Positions 7,901 to 17,949 of a stretch of 64,000 bases of DNA are shown here, piece after piece (position 1 is the first letter of the stretch; each line of letters opens with the position of its first letter). The position numbers and the translations under genes were made by a program. Under the pieces are notes generated by a model. It saw only the letters and a program-made list of their open reading frames with translations, was not told the DNA's origin and ran no database searches. Location of the stretch: positions 84,733-148,732 of the forward strand of contig NZ_LQIX01000002.1 in the NCBI RefSeq assembly GCF_001500045.1. Direction: 5' to 3'. Origin of the DNA: Mycobacterium sp. GA-1199. GTDB lineage: Bacteria; Actinomycetota; Actinomycetes; Mycobacteriales; Mycobacteriaceae.

Positions 7901-9241
7901 CTAACCCAGCCAGTCCAGGACGGCGGCCGCCGTCCACGATTGCTGCATGCTGCCCAGCGGCTCGCCGGTGAAGGGTTCGTAGTACTCGGCGAAGGTTCCG
8001 TCGCTGGCCTGGCGCAGTCCCTCCTGGCGCAGCAGACGCGCGCGTTCTGCCCAGCCGCGGCGCGCGAAGCACCATGAGAACAGCCACGTCATCACCGGCC
8101 AGACCGGCCCGCGCCAGTATTCGCGCGGGCGGAAGTCCCGCGACACCGGCGAGGTGGACGGGATGCAGGCGTACTTGAGGTCGGGGTGAGCGCAGAACCG
8201 CGGGCCCTCCAGCAGTTTCACCAGCGCGCGTTCCTTGTCGTGCGGAAGGCCGCCGCACAACAGCGGGGCGAACTGCGCGACCGTCTCGGTGGCCACCCAC
8301 TTTCCCGCCTTTAGGTCGAAATCCCTTGCCGCGCCGGTTCTTTCATCGGTGGTGTCGATGACTCCGGCCCGGAACCGCCGGCCCCACGCGTAGAGGTCAC
8401 GCACGTCGGCGCGTGGGCGGCCGTAGTCCTCGCCGATCTCGGCGAGCACGTCGCAGGCGACCGCGAGGATGGCCGAGACGAACACGTCCTCGACCGCGAA
8501 ACTCATGACCTTGGGCAGCAATTCGTCGTCGTAGCGCGCCGACTTCATCTCCTCGAGCAGCCAGAGGTAGCGGTCGTACTCGAGGTCGGAGGGGCGCTGG
8601 GTGACGTCGGTGACGATGGTGTTGTCCTCGCGCTCGTACTCCGGCACGTTGCCCGGAATCACGTTGGCGTACGCGCTGTCCCAGCGTGGGGAGTTGTCCA
8701 TACCGGACTCCCAGCCGTGGTACAGCGTGACGCGACCGTGCTCCTTCGGGTCGCGGGCCTCGGCGAGCCAGCGATGCCAGTGGACGAGGTCGGACCAACG
8801 GCGGTCCAGGAACGCCTCGGCGACGGCGCGGGTGGACCGGCCGCGGGTGCGGGCGTGATCGAGGATGCGCTGCACGGCGATCGCGTGCACCGGCGGCTGG
8901 GTGATGCCGGACGTGTGCCGGTTGCGGGGCGCGTGCGCGGCCAGCGCGGACGTGGCCCAGCGCGCCGGGCCGGGGAAGTAACCGTCGACGCCGTTGGCGA
9001 ACACGATGTGCGGGATCATCCCGTTGGTCCACTGCGCGCTGAGCAGGGTGTCGAGTTCGACGACGGCGCGCTCGACGCTCAGCGGGGCCAGCCCGATCGC
9101 CACGAACGCCGCGTCCCAGCTCCACATGTGCGGGTACAACAGCGGCGCGGCCGTGGTCATGGTGCCCAGGTCGTTACCCCGCAGCAGGTACGCAGCGCGG
9201 GCCGCGAGCTGGGTGGGAGCAAAGCTGTGGTCGGGTGGCAT
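7901..9241 (-). CDS. ggh: Glucosylglycerate hydrolase (GH63 family)
   Basis: A 446-residue (alpha/alpha)6-barrel hydrolase of family GH63. It agrees in length and motifs with the glucosylglycerate hydrolase described from Mycolicibacterium hassiacum, which releases glucose and glycerate from the compatible solute glucosylglycerate during recovery from nitrogen limitation. Visible: PHMWSWDAAFVAIGLA near the N terminus, WESGMDNSPRWD with the general-acid Asp, YWRGPVWPVMTWL, and GTFAEYYEPFTGE with the catalytic Glu. In this numbering these are Asp182 and Glu419, matching the published catalytic pair as I recall them. ATG at 9241 gives 446 aa; an ATG three codons earlier (9250) is possible. It is divergent from the SDR gene. 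No such gene lies here in M. tuberculosis. Confidence 0.85.
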   Translation of the reverse strand: MPPDHSFAPTQLAARAAYLLRGNDLGTMTTAAPLLYPHMWSWDAAFVAIGLAPLSVERAVVELDTLLSAQWTNGMIPHIVFANGVDGYFPGPARWATSALAAHAPRNRHTSGITQPPVHAIAVQRILDHARTRGRSTRAVAEAFLDRRWSDLVHWHRWLAEARDPKEHGRVTLYHGWESGMDNSPRWDSAYANVIPGNVPEYEREDNTIVTDVTQRPSDLEYDRYLWLLEEMKSARYDDELLPKVMSFAVEDVFVSAILAVACDVLAEIGEDYGRPRADVRDLYAWGRRFRAGVIDTTDERTGAARDFDLKAGKWVATETVAQFAPLLCGGLPHDKERALVKLLEGPRFCAHPDLKYACIPSTSPVSRDFRPREYWRGPVWPVMTWLFSWCFARRGWAERARLLRQEGLRQASDGTFAEYYEPFTGEPLGSMQQSWTAAAVLDWLG

Positions 9242-9294
9242 CCGTTCCATGATGCGACGCTTCGCGGCGAATCGCAGATCGGTAGGGTTTCGAC

Positions 9295-9963
9295 ATGCCG
9301 ACCGCGATGATCACGGGTGCCTCACGGGGACTCGGGACGGCGATCGCCACGGCGCTCGCCGACAGCCACACCCTGTTTCTGGCCGGGCGGCCGTCGGCGG
9401 CGCTCGACGAGGTCGCCGCGCAGTTCGGCGCGACCACATGGCCGATCGACCTGGCTGACGTTTCCGGAATCGAGGCCGCGGTCGAGCCGATCGTCGAGCT
9501 CGACGTGCTGATCCACAACGCGGGTGTGGCGTTTCCGGGGCGGGTCGCCGAATCGACCGTCGACGAGTGGCGCACCTCCATGGAGGTCAATGTCATTGGT
9601 GCGGTTGCCCTTACACTCGAACTGTTGCCTGCACTGCGCACCGCGCGCGGACACGTACTGTTCGTGAACTCGGGATCGGGAATCAACGCGTCGCCGGGAT
9701 TGGCGTCGTATTCGGCGAGCAAGTTCGCGTTGCGGTCGTTCGCCGACTCGCTGCGGGCAGACGAGCCGACGCTGCGCGTGACATCGGTGCATCCGGGCCG
9801 CATCGCCACCGAGATGCAGGAGGGGCTGGTCGCCTACGAGGGCGGCGAGTACGACCCGTCGCGGTTCCTGAGCCCGCAGAGTGTGGCGAAGGTGATCGCC
9901 GATGCGGTGCACACCCCGCCGGACGCCCACCTGCACGAGGTCATCGTCCGCCCCCGCAAGTAG
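9295..9963 (+). CDS. Short-chain dehydrogenase/reductase
   Basis: A 222-residue classical SDR fold. It shows the cofactor glycine motif TGASRGLG (residues 7-14), the LIHNAGVA segment equivalent to NNAG, the active-site Ser in FVNSGSG, the Tyr-x-x-x-Lys pair in YSASKFALR, and the SVHPGRIATEM loop. GRP after the second strand suggests NADP(H) preference. It is shorter than most SDRs (about 250), with a compact C terminus. The substrate is unknown. ATG at 9295 lies 53 bp from the divergent hydrolase start; leuS converges from the other side. Confidence 0.9.
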   Translation: MPTAMITGASRGLGTAIATALADSHTLFLAGRPSAALDEVAAQFGATTWPIDLADVSGIEAAVEPIVELDVLIHNAGVAFPGRVAESTVDEWRTSMEVNVIGAVALTLELLPALRTARGHVLFVNSGSGINASPGLASYSASKFALRSFADSLRADEPTLRVTSVHPGRIATEMQEGLVAYEGGEYDPSRFLSPQSVAKVIADAVHTPPDAHLHEVIVRPRK

Positions 9964-10037
9964 CCCCGCCGTTTGTGAATCCGACGACGCTCAGAGCGCC
10001 CAAACCGTCGCCCAGAATCACAATCGAGCGGCGGGGC
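9963..10037. other. Long-loop inverted repeat between convergent SDR and leuS genes
   Basis: GCCCCGCCG at 9963-9971 is the exact reverse complement of CGGCGGGGC at 10029-10037, separated by 57 bp. It fills the gap between the SDR stop (9961-9963) and the leuS stop (10043). It could act as a bidirectional termination structure, but the long loop and lack of a T-run make this weak. Confidence 0.3.
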
Positions 10038-10042
10038 GGGGG

Positions 10043-12886
10043 TCAGACGACGATGTTGACGAGGCGGCCCGCCACGACGATGACCTTCTTCGGAGTCGCG
10101 CCATTGATGAACGCCTGAACCTTCTCGTCGGCCAACGCGGCGGCCTCCAGCGCGTCGGCATCCGCGTCCGCGGCGACCGTCACGCGACCGCGCACCTTCC
10201 CGTTGACCTGCACTGGGTACTCGACGGTGTCCTCGACAAGGTACCGCGGGTCGGCCAGCGGGAACGGTCCGTGTGCCAGCGACGAGTCGTGGCCCAGCCG
10301 ACGCCACAGTTCCTCGGCCAGATGCGGGGCCAGCGGCGCGACCATCAGCACCAGCGGCTCCAACGCCGCGCGCGCCGTCACCTCCTCCTTGGTCAGGTGG
10401 TTCGTGTACTCGATCAGTTTGGCGGCCGCGGTGTTGTTCCGCAGGTTCGTGTAGTCGTCGGTCACTCCGGCGATGGTGCGGTGCAACAACTTCAGCGTCG
10501 GCTCGTCGATGGCCTCGTGGTCGGCGACGCGGTTGGCACCCGTCTCCTCGTCGACCACCAGTCGCCACACCCGCTGCAGGAACCGGTATGCGCCGACGAC
10601 GTCCTTGGTGGCCCACGGCCGCGACGCCTCCAGCGGGCCCATCGACATCTCGTACACCCGAAGCGTGTCCGCACCGTAGTTGTCGCAGATCTCGTCGGGT
10701 GACACCGAGTTCTTCAGGCTCTTGCCGATCTTCCCGAATTCCTGGAAGACCTCGACCTCGCCGTCGGGACCCGACCAGTAGAACTTCTGGTCCCGCTCAA
10801 CGACTTCCGCGGCAGGAACGTAGGCACCGCGGGAGTCGGTGTAGGCGAATGCTTGGATGTATCCCTGGTTCACCAGGCGGCGGAACGGCTCGGAAGAGCT
10901 GACGTGACCGAGGTCGTAGAGCACCTTGTGCCAGAACCGGGCGTACAGCAGGTGCAGCACCGCATGCTCGACGCCGCCGACGTACAGGTCCACACCGCCC
11001 GGATCGTCGGCGCCGTGTTCGATGGGCCGCGGCCCCATCCAGTACGCCTCGTTCTCCTTGGCGCACAACTCCTCTGAGTTGTACGGGTCGGTGTATCGCA
11101 GCTCGTACCACGAGCTGGCCGCCCACTGCGGCATCACGTTGGTGTCGCGGGTGTAGGGCTTGAGTCCGTCGCCGAGATCCAACTCGACGTTCACCCAGTC
11201 CGTGGCCTTGCCCAGCGGCGGTGACGGTTCGCTGTCGGCGTCGTCGGGGTCGAACAGCACCGGCGAATAGTCCGGTACGTCCGGCAACTCCACCGGCAGC
11301 GCCGATTCCGGCAGCGGGTGCGCGCGGCCGTCCTCGTCGTACACGATCGGGAACGGCTCACCCCAGTACCGCTGCCGCGCGAAAAGCCAGTCTCTCAGCT
11401 TGTATTCGACGCGCGGACGGGCGCGGCCCTGCGCCGCCAGCCGGGTGGTGATCGCCTCCTTGGCCGACGCGACACTCAGCCCGTTGAGGTAGTCGGAGTT
11501 CACGATCGGGCCTTCTCCGACGTAGGGGGCCTGCGTGACATCACCTCCGGCAACGACTTCCACGATCGGCAAGCCGAACTCGGTCGCGAATTCCCAGTCG
11601 CGATGGTCGTGTCCGGGCACGGCCATGATGGCCCCGGTGCCGTAACCGAGCAGCACGTAGTCGGCGATGAAGATCGGAACTTGTTGACCGTTGGCGGGAT
11701 TCGTCGCGTACGCACCGACGAACACACCGGTTTTGATCTTGTTCTCTTGACGCTCCAGATCCGATTTCGCCGCGATCGCGGACCGGTACGCGGCGACCGC
11801 TTCGGCCGGTGTCGCAGCGCCGTACGTCCACCGCTCGTCGACACCTGCGGGCCACTGGTCGGCCACCAACCTGTCGACCAGTTCGTGTTCGGGCGCCAAC
11901 ACCATGTACGTCGCGCCGAACAATGTGTCGGGCCGGGTGGTGAAGACCTCGACGTCCCCGGCGTCGGTGGCGAACAGGACCGCGGCTCCCGTCGACCGGC
12001 CGATCCAATTGCGCTGCATGGTCTTGACCTTCTCCGGCCAGTCCAGCCGTTCGAGGTCGTCGAGCAGGCGATCGGAGTAGGCGGTGATGCGCATCATCCA
12101 CTGCCGCAAGCGCTTACGGAACACCGGGAAATTACCGCGCTCGCTGCGGCCGTCGGAGGTGACCTCCTCGTTGGCCAGTACCGTGCCCAATCCCGGACAC
12201 CAGTTCACCAGCGAGTCGGCTCGATACACCAGCCGGTACGAGTCGATGACGTCGGCGCGTTCCGTCTTCGAGAGGTCTGACCACGACCGGCCGTCGTCGA
12301 GGTCGCGCGCCCCTGACTCGAACTCCTCGGCGAGCTCCACGATCGGCCTGGCCTTCTGCACGGCGGGGTCGAACCACGCGTTGTAGATCTGCAGGAAGAT
12401 CCACTGCGTCCACTTGTAGTAGTCGACGTCGGTGGTGGCGAAGCTGCGCCGCGAGTCGTGACCGAACCCCAGCCGGCCCAGCTGCCGCTTGAAGTTGACG
12501 ATGTTGGCCTCGGTCCGGATCCGCGGATGCGTCCCGGTCTGGATCGCGTACTGCTCGGCGGGCAGGCCGAAAGCGTCAAATCCCAAGGCGTGCAACACAT
12601 TGTGCCCGGTCATCCGGAAGTACCTGGCGTAGACGTCGGTCGCGATGTAACCCAGCGGGTGCCCGACGTGCAGACCCTCACCCGACGGATACGGGAACAT
12701 GTCCAGCACGAACATCTTGTCTTCGGGCACCGGCGAACCGTCGGCGGGCGCCAGCGACCCGACGGGGTTCGGCACGTGGAAGGTCCCCGCGTCGGCCCAC
12801 CGCTGCTGCCAGGTGCGCTCGATCTGCCCGGCCAGCTCCGCGGTGTAGCGGTGCTGCGGGGTGTCTGTGGTCGGCGCGTCTGTCAC
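10043..12886 (-). CDS. leuS: Leucyl-tRNA synthetase
   Basis: A 947-residue class Ia synthetase that charges tRNA-Leu. The HIGH-type motif appears in [18 protein letters not shown], followed by the catalytic half domain, a CP1 editing domain in the middle third ([19 protein letters not shown] and the [19 protein letters not shown] editing motif), the KMSKS-type motif written KIGKS in [17 protein letters not shown], then the helical anticodon domain and C-terminal tail ending AGRLVNIVV. Length is close to M. tuberculosis LeuS (about 969). GTG at 12886 is preceded on the minus strand by TATACC at 12900-12895, eight bases before the start, so the message is probably leaderless. Confidence 0.97.
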   Translation of the reverse strand: MTDAPTTDTPQHRYTAELAGQIERTWQQRWADAGTFHVPNPVGSLAPADGSPVPEDKMFVLDMFPYPSGEGLHVGHPLGYIATDVYARYFRMTGHNVLHALGFDAFGLPAEQYAIQTGTHPRIRTEANIVNFKRQLGRLGFGHDSRRSFATTDVDYYKWTQWIFLQIYNAWFDPAVQKARPIVELAEEFESGARDLDDGRSWSDLSKTERADVIDSYRLVYRADSLVNWCPGLGTVLANEEVTSDGRSERGNFPVFRKRLRQWMMRITAYSDRLLDDLERLDWPEKVKTMQRNWIGRSTGAAVLFATDAGDVEVFTTRPDTLFGATYMVLAPEHELVDRLVADQWPAGVDERWTYGAATPAEAVAAYRSAIAAKSDLERQENKIKTGVFVGAYATNPANGQQVPIFIADYVLLGYGTGAIMAVPGHDHRDWEFATEFGLPIVEVVAGGDVTQAPYVGEGPIVNSDYLNGLSVASAKEAITTRLAAQGRARPRVEYKLRDWLFARQRYWGEPFPIVYDEDGRAHPLPESALPVELPDVPDYSPVLFDPDDADSEPSPPLGKATDWVNVELDLGDGLKPYTRDTNVMPQWAASSWYELRYTDPYNSEELCAKENEAYWMGPRPIEHGADDPGGVDLYVGGVEHAVLHLLYARFWHKVLYDLGHVSSSEPFRRLVNQGYIQAFAYTDSRGAYVPAAEVVERDQKFYWSGPDGEVEVFQEFGKIGKSLKNSVSPDEICDNYGADTLRVYEMSMGPLEASRPWATKDVVGAYRFLQRVWRLVVDEETGANRVADHEAIDEPTLKLLHRTIAGVTDDYTNLRNNTAAAKLIEYTNHLTKEEVTARAALEPLVLMVAPLAPHLAEELWRRLGHDSSLAHGPFPLADPRYLVEDTVEYPVQVNGKVRGRVTVAADADADALEAAALADEKVQAFINGATPKKVIVVAGRLVNIVV

Positions 12887-12894
12887 GTGAACAG

Positions 12895-12900
12895 GGTATA
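12895..12900 (-). promoter_or_regulatory. leuS -10 box, leaderless start
   Basis: Minus-strand TATACC at 12900-12895 is followed after 8 bases by the leuS GTG. This spacing places the transcription start at or next to the start codon. Mycobacteria translate many leaderless messages efficiently, so this supports the chosen start. The -35 region is not clear. Confidence 0.5.
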
Positions 12901-13063
12901 AGCACGCCTGTCCGCGATGCTTCGGCCACGGGTCGGTCTCGGTTGCATTGCGGGGATGTCAGAACACGGTTGCAGGTCGATTCCGACGCTGGTCGCCCTG
13001 CTTGGCCGGTCGATACAGTCAGCGCCTGACCTCTTCCCGTGCAGTTCGGAAGGACCGACGCAG

Positions 13064-14107
13064 ATGATCGAGATCGCCCCTCGCTGGCGGATTCTGGCCG
13101 CAGGTGTGGCCGCCGCCACCGCCGGCGTCCTCGGCTTCGCGGGCACGACCGCATCGGCCGAACCCCTCGTTCCGCAACCACCTGCGCCCGCGCCGGCCAC
13201 CGTCACGCAGACCGTCACCGTCACACCGAACGCTGCGGCCCTCACTCAGCAGGGTGTAACCACACCGGGTGTGACTTCTGCCACCGCGGGAACCCCCGCC
13301 GGCGCGGCCGCCCCAGCCGGCGCAGCGTCTCCGGCAGGGGCAGCGACTCCGGCGGCCCCAGGCCTGGCCGCCCAGCCCGTGCCCCCGGCACCGGTCGCGA
13401 CGATCACGCCCGCGACCTCTGGCACGCTCTCGGAGTTCTTCGCCGACAAGGGAGTCAAGCTCGAGCCGCAGAACAGCCGCGAGTTCAAGGCGCTCACCAT
13501 CGTGCTGCCGATGCCGCGCGGCTGGTCGCACGTCCCCGACCCGAACGTGCCCGATGCCTTCGCCGTGATCGCGGACCGCGTCGGCGGCAACGGGTTGTAC
13601 ACGTCGAACGCGCAGGTCGTCGTGTACAAGCTGCTCGGCGACTTCGACCCGAAAGAGGCGATCAGCCACGGCTTCATCGACAGCCAGAAGCTGCCCGCCT
13701 GGCGCACCACCGATGCGTCACTGGCCGAGTTCGGCGGCATGCCGTCTGCGGTGATCGAGGGGACCTACCGCGAGAACAACATGACGCTGAACACCTCGCG
13801 GCGTCACGTCATCGCCACTGCCGGGCCGGAGAAGTACCTGGTGTCGCTATCCGTCACCACGAGTGTCGACCAGGTTGTCCCGGCCGCGGAGGCCACGGAC
13901 GCGATCGTCAATGGTTTCCGGGTCACGGTTCCCGGGGCGCCCGCCGCAGCACCACCCGCTGCGCCTGCAGCCCCCGGCGCCCCTGCCCCGGCCGCTCCCG
14001 GCGCGGCATCGCCGGTGTCGAATCCGCCGTCAGCTGCGACGGCGCCGGCCGCCCCGCGGATCCCGAGCGCGACTGCGCTGGGAACCCAGCCGGGCCTGCC
14101 GGGTTAG
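13064..14107 (+). CDS. mtc28: Proline-rich secreted antigen Mtc28 (LpqN/LpqT-like fold)
   Basis: A 347-residue exported protein. The first about 30 residues form a signal peptide (positive IAPRWR, hydrophobic Ala/Gly core, cleavage near ASAEP). Residues about 35-115 are low-complexity Pro/Ala/Thr. A conserved domain (about 120-290) starts [18 protein letters not shown] and contains [19 protein letters not shown] and [24 protein letters not shown], matching M. tuberculosis Mtc28 (Rv0040c). The tail is again Pro/Ala-rich. The LpqN-like domain is thought to bind cell-envelope ligands. ATG at 13064 gives the signal peptide; the longer frame upstream lacks support. It is divergent from leuS, as in M. 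tuberculosis. Confidence 0.93.
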   Translation: MIEIAPRWRILAAGVAAATAGVLGFAGTTASAEPLVPQPPAPAPATVTQTVTVTPNAAALTQQGVTTPGVTSATAGTPAGAAAPAGAASPAGAATPAAPGLAAQPVPPAPVATITPATSGTLSEFFADKGVKLEPQNSREFKALTIVLPMPRGWSHVPDPNVPDAFAVIADRVGGNGLYTSNAQVVVYKLLGDFDPKEAISHGFIDSQKLPAWRTTDASLAEFGGMPSAVIEGTYRENNMTLNTSRRHVIATAGPEKYLVSLSVTTSVDQVVPAAEATDAIVNGFRVTVPGAPAAAPPAAPAAPGAPAPAAPGAASPVSNPPSAATAPAAPRIPSATALGTQPGLPG

Positions 14108-14187
14108 GCCCGTCCCCCGGGCGAAGCCTGGCGCCCGGGGGACGTCCCAACTCGTCGATCGCGCCGGGTCTCGATATCCTGTCGCCC

Positions 14188-14541
14188 ATGCTCATCGCCG
14201 CGGTGCTCTGCCTGTGCGCTGCCGGCGCGATCGCCGCGGTCGGCGGGTGGCTGCTGCGCCGACCACATCCCGAAGACCCCGCGCGCACGGTGTTGCGCTC
14301 GATGGCACCGGTCCAACTGGCGGCCGCCGCGATGCTGGCCGCCGGCGGTGCCGTCGCACTGGCGGCCGATCCCGGCACGGCCATCGTTGTGTTGATCGTC
14401 TGCGTGGTCGGAGCGCTCGGTACCGTCGGGGCCGGATGCTGGCAGAGCGCGAAGATGGCCGCCCGTCTTTCCAGCGCCGAACGCAGCACCGCCGATGGTT
14501 GCGGCGGCGCGTGCGCCACCTGCACGCTGTCCTGCAGTTGA
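14188..14541 (+). CDS. Small conserved membrane protein (Rv0039c-type)
   Basis: A 117-residue predicted membrane protein with three hydrophobic helices (LIAAVLCLCAAGAIAAVGGWLL, an Ala-rich helix from about residue 45, and AIVVLIVCVVGALGTVGAGCW), then a short cytoplasmic tail that is strikingly Cys-rich (DGCGGACATCTLSCS). Its place between mtc28 and the yqgE-like gene matches Rv0039c in M. tuberculosis. Function is unknown; the C-terminal cysteines could bind metal or be redox-active (inference). The stop TGA at 14539-14541 abuts the convergent yqgE-like stop at 14542. Confidence 0.8.
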   Translation: MLIAAVLCLCAAGAIAAVGGWLLRRPHPEDPARTVLRSMAPVQLAAAAMLAAGGAVALAADPGTAIVVLIVCVVGALGTVGAGCWQSAKMAARLSSAERSTADGCGGACATCTLSCS

Positions 14542-15147
14542 CTAGTTGCGGCTGACGTCGATCGGATGCGTCGCGAGCAACGACAGCGGGAGCGGCTGTC
14601 TGCGCAGCACCCGCGACCACAGATCGACCCGCGGTTCGACCAGAACGTCGGATGGCAGCGCGGACAACACAATCCAGTCGTCGCGCTCGATCTCGCCTTC
14701 GAGTTGGCCGATCGTCCAGCCCGAGTAGCCGGCGAAAATTCTGATGCCCTCGACCACCGGGGCGATCGAGTCGGGATCGGCGTCGAGATCGACCATCACC
14801 ATCCGCCCCTGCACATGGCGCAGACCGGGACAGTCGGTGGCCTCCATCCCCGCGCGCAGAGTCGCCAGGCACAGCGCCGCATCGCGTTTGACCGGTCCGC
14901 CGATGAACATGGTCTTCGGTTTGGCGGCCAGCTTGGCCCACTGGGGCAATACGTTGTAGACCGCCGTCTCGCTCGCCCGGTTCAGGACGACGCCGAGGGT
15001 GCCGCCGTCGTTGTGTTCCACGACGTAGATGACGCTGCGGCGAAACGTCGGTTCCAGCAGGTCGGTGTTGGCAAGGAGCAGTGTCCCCGCCCGCACTCGC
15101 GGCGCGGCAGGCGCGATGAAATCCTCCGGGTCCTCTGACTGCGCCAC
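14542..15147 (-). CDS. YqgE/AlgH family protein (DUF179)
   Basis: A 201-residue YqgE/AlgH protein almost collinear with the recalled M. tuberculosis Rv0038 (202 aa). Diagnostic segments: [67 protein letters not shown] and the C-terminal [13 protein letters not shown]. The family is widespread but has no settled biochemical role. GTG at 15147 is chosen from the conserved N terminus; the frame stays open far upstream, but that part overlaps the divergent transporter. Confidence 0.92.
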   Translation of the reverse strand: MAQSEDPEDFIAPAAPRVRAGTLLLANTDLLEPTFRRSVIYVVEHNDGGTLGVVLNRASETAVYNVLPQWAKLAAKPKTMFIGGPVKRDAALCLATLRAGMEATDCPGLRHVQGRMVMVDLDADPDSIAPVVEGIRIFAGYSGWTIGQLEGEIERDDWIVLSALPSDVLVEPRVDLWSRVLRRQPLPLSLLATHPIDVSRN

Positions 15148-15219
15148 CCGTCCATCATGGCACCGGCAACCCCCGTCGTGGCGGACAAGCGCGACGCCGC
15201 CGCGATATTTGTACTGTGG

Positions 15220-16542
15220 GTGCGGTCCGATCCGCCGCTTATCAGGAACGGGATCCCCTTGGCCGATTTCCGCGCGCCCGTCGCCGTGTGGCGGTCGGTG
15301 CGCGGCCTGCCCGAGTTTCGGCGTCTGCTGGAGCTGCGGCTGGTGAGTCAGTTCGGCGACGGGCTGTTCTCGGCGGGGTTGGCAGGGGCGATTTTGTTCA
15401 ATCCGCAGCGCGCCGCCGAACCGTGGGCGATCGCCGGCGCGTTCGCGGTGCTGTTCCTGCCCTACTCGCTGCTGGGCCCGTTCGCCGGAGCGCTGCTCGA
15501 CCGCTGGGATCGTCGGCTGGTGCTGGTCGCGGCGAACGCCGGCCGCCTGGTGCTGGTGCTTGCCGTCGCGCAGCTGCTCGAATCCGGAGCGGGAGATCTG
15601 GCGATCCTGTGCTGTGCGCTGATCGTCAACGGCTTCACCCGCTTCGTGTCGTCCGGGCTGTCCGCGGCGCTGCCGCATGTCGTGCCCAGAGATCAAGTGG
15701 CGGCGATGAACTCCGTTGCGATCGCGGCCGGGGCGGCCGCCGCGTTCCTCGGCGCCAACTTCATGTTGCTGCCGCGCTGGCTGTTCGGCGCCGACGACGC
15801 CGGTTCGGCGGTCATCATCCTGATCGTGGCCGCTCCGGTGGCCCTGGCCCTGTGGTTGGCGTGGCGTTTTCCGCCGCGGCTGCTGGGACCCGACGACAGC
15901 GCGCGGGCGGTGCACGGCTCGGTGCTCTACGCGGTCGCCACCGGCTGGGTGCACGGGGTCAAAACCGTGATGGCGGTGCCCGCCGTGGCCGCGACGTTGA
16001 CGGGGCTGGCCGCGCATCGGATGGTGTTCGGGATCAACAGCCTGCTGGTGCTGGTGATGGTGCGGCACACCGACACTGCGCAGGTCGCCGGGTTGGGCAC
16101 CGCGGTGCTGTTCGTCGCGGCAACCGGCGCGGGAGCCTTCATCGCCGCCGCCGTCATGCCGGTGGCGGTGCGGCGCTGGGGCCGGTACGCCACGGCCAAC
16201 GGTGCGTTGGCAATCGCCGCGCTGGTCCAGCTGGCCGGGTCCGGCCTGCAGCTTGCGATGATGGTGGCCTGCGGGTTCCTGCTCGGCATGGCGGGCCAGG
16301 TGGTCAAGCTGTGCGCGGACAACGCCATGCAGCTTGACGTCGACGACGGCCTGCGCGGGCATGTGTTCACCGTGCAGGACTCGCTGTTCTGGATGTCGTT
16401 CATCGGGGCGATCGCGTTGACCGCGAGCGTGATTCCGCCGGACGGACGCCAACCGGCGCTCGCGTTGGCCGGCGTTGGCGTGTATCTCGCCGGTCTGGCC
16501 GCACACGCGACAATCGCGAGACGGTCGCCGACCCCGGGTTAA
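15220..16542 (+). CDS. MFS transporter (Rv0037c-type)
   Basis: A 440-residue major-facilitator protein with about 12 hydrophobic helices. It shows the MFS A-motif region [18 protein letters not shown] between helices 2 and 3. A soluble N-terminal stretch ([27 protein letters not shown]) leads into helix 1. The substrate is unknown; M. tuberculosis Rv0037c is annotated as a possible macrolide exporter. Start: ATG at 15157 would leave only 9 bp to the divergent yqgE start, while GTG at 15220 gives 440 aa, close to the 441 aa of Rv0037c, and leaves room for promoters. I prefer 15220. Confidence 0.88.
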   Translation: MRSDPPLIRNGIPLADFRAPVAVWRSVRGLPEFRRLLELRLVSQFGDGLFSAGLAGAILFNPQRAAEPWAIAGAFAVLFLPYSLLGPFAGALLDRWDRRLVLVAANAGRLVLVLAVAQLLESGAGDLAILCCALIVNGFTRFVSSGLSAALPHVVPRDQVAAMNSVAIAAGAAAAFLGANFMLLPRWLFGADDAGSAVIILIVAAPVALALWLAWRFPPRLLGPDDSARAVHGSVLYAVATGWVHGVKTVMAVPAVAATLTGLAAHRMVFGINSLLVLVMVRHTDTAQVAGLGTAVLFVAATGAGAFIAAAVMPVAVRRWGRYATANGALAIAALVQLAGSGLQLAMMVACGFLLGMAGQVVKLCADNAMQLDVDDGLRGHVFTVQDSLFWMSFIGAIALTASVIPPDGRQPALALAGVGVYLAGLAAHATIARRSPTPG

Positions 16543-16552
16543 GGTGGCCGGC

Positions 16553-17329
16553 ATGGCTGGTGCCGCGCCGATGGTGGCCGACCTACGCGCCGAGAGCGAC
16601 GAACTCGACGCCATCGTGTCCGACCTTCCGGTCGAGCGGTGGGCAGAACCCACTCCCGCCGAGGGTTGGACCATCGCGCATCAGATCGCACATCTGCTGT
16701 GGACCGACCGCGTCGCGCTGACCGCCGTCACCGACGAGGCCGCCTTCGCCGACCTGCTCGAAGAGGCGGGCAAGAACCCGACCGGCTTCGTCGATGCGGG
16801 CGCCGAGGAGTTGGCCGCCATGTCGCCGCCGGACCTGCTTGCCGAGTGGCGCGCGACCCGGTCCCGGCTGCACGACGAGCTGCTGACCGTCGCCGAGGGC
16901 CGCAAGCTGCCCTGGTTCGGCCCGCCGATGAGCGCCGCGTCGATGGCAACGGCCCGGTTGATGGAGACGTGGGCGCACGGCCTCGACGTCGCCGACGCTC
17001 TCGGTGTGCGCAGAGAGCCCACCGCGCGGCTGCGGTCGATCGCTCACATCGGTGTGCGCACACGCGATTTCGCGTTCGTGATCAACGGCATGGCGCCGCC
17101 GGCCGAACCGTTCCGCGTCGAGTTGCGCGCGCCGGATGGGTCGGCGTGGTCGTGGGGGCCACAGGACGCGGGCCAGCGGGTGACCGGTTCGGCGGAAGAC
17201 TTCTGCATGCTGGTGACCCAGCGGCGCCCGCACTCGGAACTCGATGTGCGCGCGGTCGGCGAGGACGCCGAACAGTGGCTGGGCATCGCGCAGGCGTTTG
17301 CCGGCCCACCGGGGTCTGGCCGCGGCTAA
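16553..17329 (+). CDS. TIGR03084-type protein (mycothiol/maleylpyruvate-isomerase-like, DinB fold)
   Basis: A 258-residue protein of the actinobacterial family related to mycothiol-dependent maleylpyruvate isomerases. The N-terminal four-helix DinB-like domain contains [15 protein letters not shown] and [15 protein letters not shown], whose histidines would form the metal site together with an acidic residue. A C-terminal domain (about 165-258) has DGSAWSWGP and ends [11 protein letters not shown]. It matches Rv0036c by position and motif. The enzymatic role is unknown. ATG at 16553 is used; GTG at 16544 is an alternative. Its stop overlaps the convergent repeat-protein stop by 4 bp. Confidence 0.87.
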   Translation: MAGAAPMVADLRAESDELDAIVSDLPVERWAEPTPAEGWTIAHQIAHLLWTDRVALTAVTDEAAFADLLEEAGKNPTGFVDAGAEELAAMSPPDLLAEWRATRSRLHDELLTVAEGRKLPWFGPPMSAASMATARLMETWAHGLDVADALGVRREPTARLRSIAHIGVRTRDFAFVINGMAPPAEPFRVELRAPDGSAWSWGPQDAGQRVTGSAEDFCMLVTQRRPHSELDVRAVGEDAEQWLGIAQAFAGPPGSGRG

Positions 17330-17808
17330 CTGAGTTCGGCGGCCGAATCGGCGCGGCCGTCGCCGTCGCTGTCGGTGAGCTTGATGTCCCACGTGCCGTC
17401 GGCGTCGGCGTCGACGTAGGCGGTCTCGCCGGCCAGCGCGCGATCGGCCAACCCGTCGCCATCGTTGTCGACGAGCCTGTCGTCTTGGCCGTCGGCGTCG
17501 AGGTCGACCAGCGGACCGCCGAATCGCTCGACCCCGTCGAGGCCGAACCAGCGCAGCCCCCGCTCGACGCTGACCGTCCAAGTTCCGCTGCCGTCGTCGG
17601 TGAAATGCGTTGCAGCACCGGCATGGTCACGCACGAGGTGGTCGGCTATGCCATCGTCGTCGAAGTCGGCAATCGCGTCGTCGAGCAGACCGTCACCGTC
17701 GAAGTCGAGCCCGACCGCCTCGAATGCGCCGTCGCCGTCGACATCCAGGTCGGGCGTCGCGGACCAGATCGTCGCCGAGCCGTCGCCGTCACCGAGGCAG
17801 TAGTCCAT
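17326..17808 (-). CDS. DxDxDG repeat protein (calcium-loop-like)
   Basis: A 160-residue, very acidic protein dominated by EF-hand/thrombospondin-type-3-like loops: DVDGDG, DFDGDG, DFDDDG, DLDADG, DNDGDG, DADADG and DSDGDG occur in order along nearly the whole chain, each embedded in a short repeat of roughly 15-25 residues. Such DxDxDG loops bind Ca2+ in dockerins, FG-GAP and TSP3 proteins. No signal peptide or membrane segment is visible with the ATG at 17808, so it would be cytosolic unless exported by another route. No catalytic motif is seen. Its 3' end overlaps the previous gene by 4 bp. Confidence 0.75.
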   Translation of the reverse strand: MDYCLGDGDGSATIWSATPDLDVDGDGAFEAVGLDFDGDGLLDDAIADFDDDGIADHLVRDHAGAATHFTDDGSGTWTVSVERGLRWFGLDGVERFGGPLVDLDADGQDDRLVDNDGDGLADRALAGETAYVDADADGTWDIKLTDSDGDGRADSAAELS

Positions 17809-17860
17809 GCCTGATCGGACGCGCCAACCCGGCCGCGGGTTCCACCGGTCGTTGAACCCG

Positions 17861-17923
17861 CGCGAGCGACCGCTTTTGTACCCGCAATCGCGGCGTGTCG
17901 GCGTGCAGACGCGGTCGCTCGCG
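17861..17923. repeat. 63-bp dispersed repeat with 12-bp inverted ends (copy 2)
   Basis: Same architecture as 3164-3226: CGCGAGCGACCG at the left end and its reverse complement CGGTCGCTCGCG at the right, 63 bp in total. It lies in the gap between the DxDxDG repeat gene and pcnA. That gap is also where synteny changes from the Rv0036c-Rv0048c block to the Rv3907c block of M. tuberculosis. Confidence 0.75.
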
Positions 17924-17949
17924 GTCTTCGCGGGGTTCGGTGGGCGGGG

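Noticed and set aside
15148..16674. Upstream extension of the YqgE-type gene on the minus strand
   Set aside because: It is antisense to the MFS transporter, Gln/His/Arg-rich, and absent from the family, whose N terminus fits GTG at 15147.
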